A DNA stretch of 32,676 nucleotides, from the NCBI GenBank assembly GCA_046152925.1, contig JBJXFX010000110.1:1-32676 (forward strand), read 5' to 3'. Positions 31,240 to 32,676 of the stretch are shown here, piece after piece. The notes beneath the pieces were generated by a model, which saw nothing but the letters and a program-made list of their open reading frames with translations, was not told the DNA's origin and did not search any database. Position numbers and translations under genes: made by a program. The stretch comes from CAMAUF01 sp046152925 (GTDB lineage Bacteria > Chloroflexota > Dehalococcoidia > Tepidiformales > Tepidiformaceae). Each line of letters opens with the position of its first letter. Within the stretch, counting starts at the first letter, position 1.

Positions 31240-32073
31240 ATGGCGGCGCAGAATACCGCCGTGTTCACTCCCCATATGCAGGCCCCTGACGATCCGGAAC
31301 ACGACGCCGTTTGGTTCGTCGTCCGCCGCTCTGAGATCTTGGTCATTGACACGCCCGACGGCCCGCGCTTGCCGAGCGGGCGCCGCGCCGCGCCCATCGC
31401 AGGCCGTACCAGCCACGTACTCGGCACCCTCCGCGGCTCCGTCGCCTGGGGCATCGACGCCGAGGATGAGGACGCACCCGACGGCCACCGCTGGATGCCC
31501 CTGCGCGGGCTCTTCGGCCAAATCGACGAGGTCGATTGGGTCGTCGCTGGGCGCGCCGAGCAGATCGTCGCCTGGGACCGGACGCACCGCTTCTGCGGCC
31601 GCTGCGGCACGCCGACGGAGTCGCACCAGGCCGAACGCTCGCGCGTGTGTCCGCGTTGCAAGCTCCTCGCCTACCCGCGCCTCTCGCCAGCGACGATCAC
31701 CTTGGTCGAACGCGGTGACGAAGTCCTCTTGGCCCACGGACGCCAGTTCCCCGGCCGCTTCTACTCGACGATCGCCGGCTTCGTCGAGCCTGGCGAAAAC
31801 CTCGAACAATGCGTCATCCGTGAAGTCGAAGAAGAGACCGGCATCACCGTCACCGATGTGAAGTACTTCGGCAGCCAGCCCTGGCCGTTCCCGAACTCGC
31901 TGATGCTCGGCTTCACGGCCAAGTACGCGAGCGGGGACATCTCCATCCAGGAGTCCGAAATCGTCGATGCCGGTTGGTTCCGGCCAGACAACCTGCCGCC
32001 TTGCCCGCGCGGCGGGATGAGCATCGCCGGCTGGCTTATAGAAGACTGGCTTCGCCGCTCTGGGGCCCTCTAA
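31240..32073 (+). CDS. nudC: NAD+/NADH diphosphatase (NudC type)
   Basis: NudC splits NADH or NAD into NMN(H) and AMP and can remove NAD caps from RNA. The 277-residue protein has a zinc ribbon (FCGRCG at about 119-124 and VCPRCK at about 138-143). The Nudix box runs from GFVEPGEN to REVEEETGI (about 182-204), and the family-specific SQPWPFPNS follows. The N-terminal domain (about 1-110) is short but typical. ATG 31240 has no good ribosome-binding site; GTG 31261 and ATG 31276 are in-frame alternatives that keep all domains. It lies 48 bases after lysC. Confidence 0.93.
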   Translation: MAAQNTAVFTPHMQAPDDPEHDAVWFVVRRSEILVIDTPDGPRLPSGRRAAPIAGRTSHVLGTLRGSVAWGIDAEDEDAPDGHRWMPLRGLFGQIDEVDWVVAGRAEQIVAWDRTHRFCGRCGTPTESHQAERSRVCPRCKLLAYPRLSPATITLVERGDEVLLAHGRQFPGRFYSTIAGFVEPGENLEQCVIREVEEETGITVTDVKYFGSQPWPFPNSLMLGFTAKYASGDISIQESEIVDAGWFRPDNLPPCPRGGMSIAGWLIEDWLRRSGAL

Positions 32074-32092
32074 CCAGCCCTTGAAGCTAACC

Positions 32093-32676
32093 TTAACCTT
32101 CGAGGATCTTCGCCCGCATCTCCGGCGTAAATGCGAACTCCGGCGCGTTTTCTGGCCCTGCCATCACGGCGAGCGTCGCCATGCCCAAGGTCGGATCTGC
32201 CTGCCGTCGCGCGTGGACCGCCTTGCGGCGCGCCTCGGCCTCGGGCCCAAACTCGGAGTCGACCACCGAGCTAATCTCCGCCGCGAACCGCAGCCGGCGC
32301 AGCCGTTCCGCGCGCTCCGTGGCGTATTCCGCGAACAAGCCGGCCGTGTCGCTCCAGTCGTCGCTCGCGAGCAGCGCGTCGCGCACCATCCTGACGTCCC
32401 GGAACGTGATGCTCAGCCCTTGGCCGATAATCGGGTCGTTATGTCCGGCCGCGTCCCCCACGAGCACCAGTCCCTCGGCGAACGGCTCGTCCGTCCACGA
32501 ATCCTCGTTCGGGTACGAATGACAGTGGCTCACCGGCGTCGCGTTGGCGAGGTACTCGGCCCCGGGCAAGGTCGAAAGCCGGAACGCGTCGAGGAACTTC
32601 TGTTGGGCGTCCGGCCCGGCGAGCAGATCCTTGTCCTCGTAGCCATAGCCGAGGTAGAGCCGGACGCGCCCTTCAC
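32093..32676 (-). CDS. FAD-dependent monooxygenase, 5' truncated by window edge
   Basis: The minus-strand frame is open from the window edge to the TAA at 32095-32093, giving the last 194 residues. The second FAD-binding motif GLVLVGDAAGHNDPIIGQGLS (Gly-Asp with the following helix) marks a PHBH/UbiH-type aromatic or lipid hydroxylase. The C-terminal part is helical with many Arg and Ala. No substrate can be assigned. Its end is 20 bases from the convergent nudC gene. Confidence 0.82.
   Translation of the reverse strand, partial: EGRVRLYLGYGYEDKDLLAGPDAQQKFLDAFRLSTLPGAEYLANATPVSHCHSYPNEDSWTDEPFAEGLVLVGDAAGHNDPIIGQGLSITFRDVRMVRDALLASDDWSDTAGLFAEYATERAERLRRLRFAAEISSVVDSEFGPEAEARRKAVHARRQADPTLGMATLAVMAGPENAPEFAFTPEMRAKILEG

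Noticed and set aside
29650..31809. 719-codon minus-strand open frame opposite lysC and nudC
   Set aside because: It mirrors the codon structure of two confidently identified plus-strand genes; its composition (Asp/Gly/Val/Arg-rich) is that of antisense shadow frames in GC-rich DNA.

Overview
This window is GC-rich, densely packed bacterial chromosome carrying mainly core genes. There is no phage, insertion sequence or CRISPR array. Several features point to Chloroflexota (a Dehalococcoidia or Tepidiforma-like lineage) more than to Actinobacteria: TTG and GTG starts are frequent, -10 boxes often sit 6-8 bases in front of the start codon as in leaderless genes, thrS has a T-box leader, a phosphatidylinositol-mannoside-like lipid operon is present, and no lipopolysaccharide genes are visible. 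This placement is inference from gene content, not from a marker-gene tree.

Layout. 1-3581 (+): a truncated luciferase-like oxidoreductase, prfB with its programmed +1 frameshift, and a membrane-anchored zinc peptidase. 7830-3578 (-): a tightly coupled five-gene membrane-lipid operon (two lysophospholipid-type acyltransferases, a PHP phosphoesterase, a PimA-like glycosyltransferase, a CDP-alcohol phosphatidyltransferase). 11587-7855 (-): folD, a leaderless-secretion (cytosolic) trypsin/PDZ protease, a LuxR-type regulator with a degenerate receiver, and a serine beta-lactamase-fold esterase. 11655-20218 (+): acpS, NAD(P)HX repair enzyme, fabF, recJ, a small Clp-N-like protein, a Gfo/Idh/MocA oxidoreductase with a nucleotide-sugar 6-dehydrogenase, and coaE. 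24857-20178 (-): thrS, a cupredoxin lipoprotein, a GAF-GGDEF diguanylate cyclase and a small membrane protein.

25042-29940 is the accessory-looking part: a threonine T-box (specifier ACC) in front of thrS, a divergent RelB/RelE-type toxin-antitoxin pair, tRNA-Val(GAC), an aminoglycoside-nucleotidyltransferase-like gene, and a divergent arsenic locus. On the minus strand the arsenic locus has arsM, a CC-motif protein and a luciferase-like oxidoreductase; on the plus strand it has arsR. The arsR frame runs on, without a stop, into an antitoxin-like domain that has its own -10 box and GTG start, and this is followed by a PIN (VapC-like) toxin gene broken by a single-base frameshift. 29974-32676 returns to housekeeping genes: aspartokinase, NADH pyrophosphatase (NudC) and a truncated FAD monooxygenase.

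Nine neighbouring gene pairs overlap by exactly four bases (ATGA, GTGA or TTGA), so translational coupling is the rule here. The most interesting items are the ArsR-antitoxin fusion with its broken PIN partner, the lipid operon, the T-box leader and the recurrent leaderless promoter arrangement.
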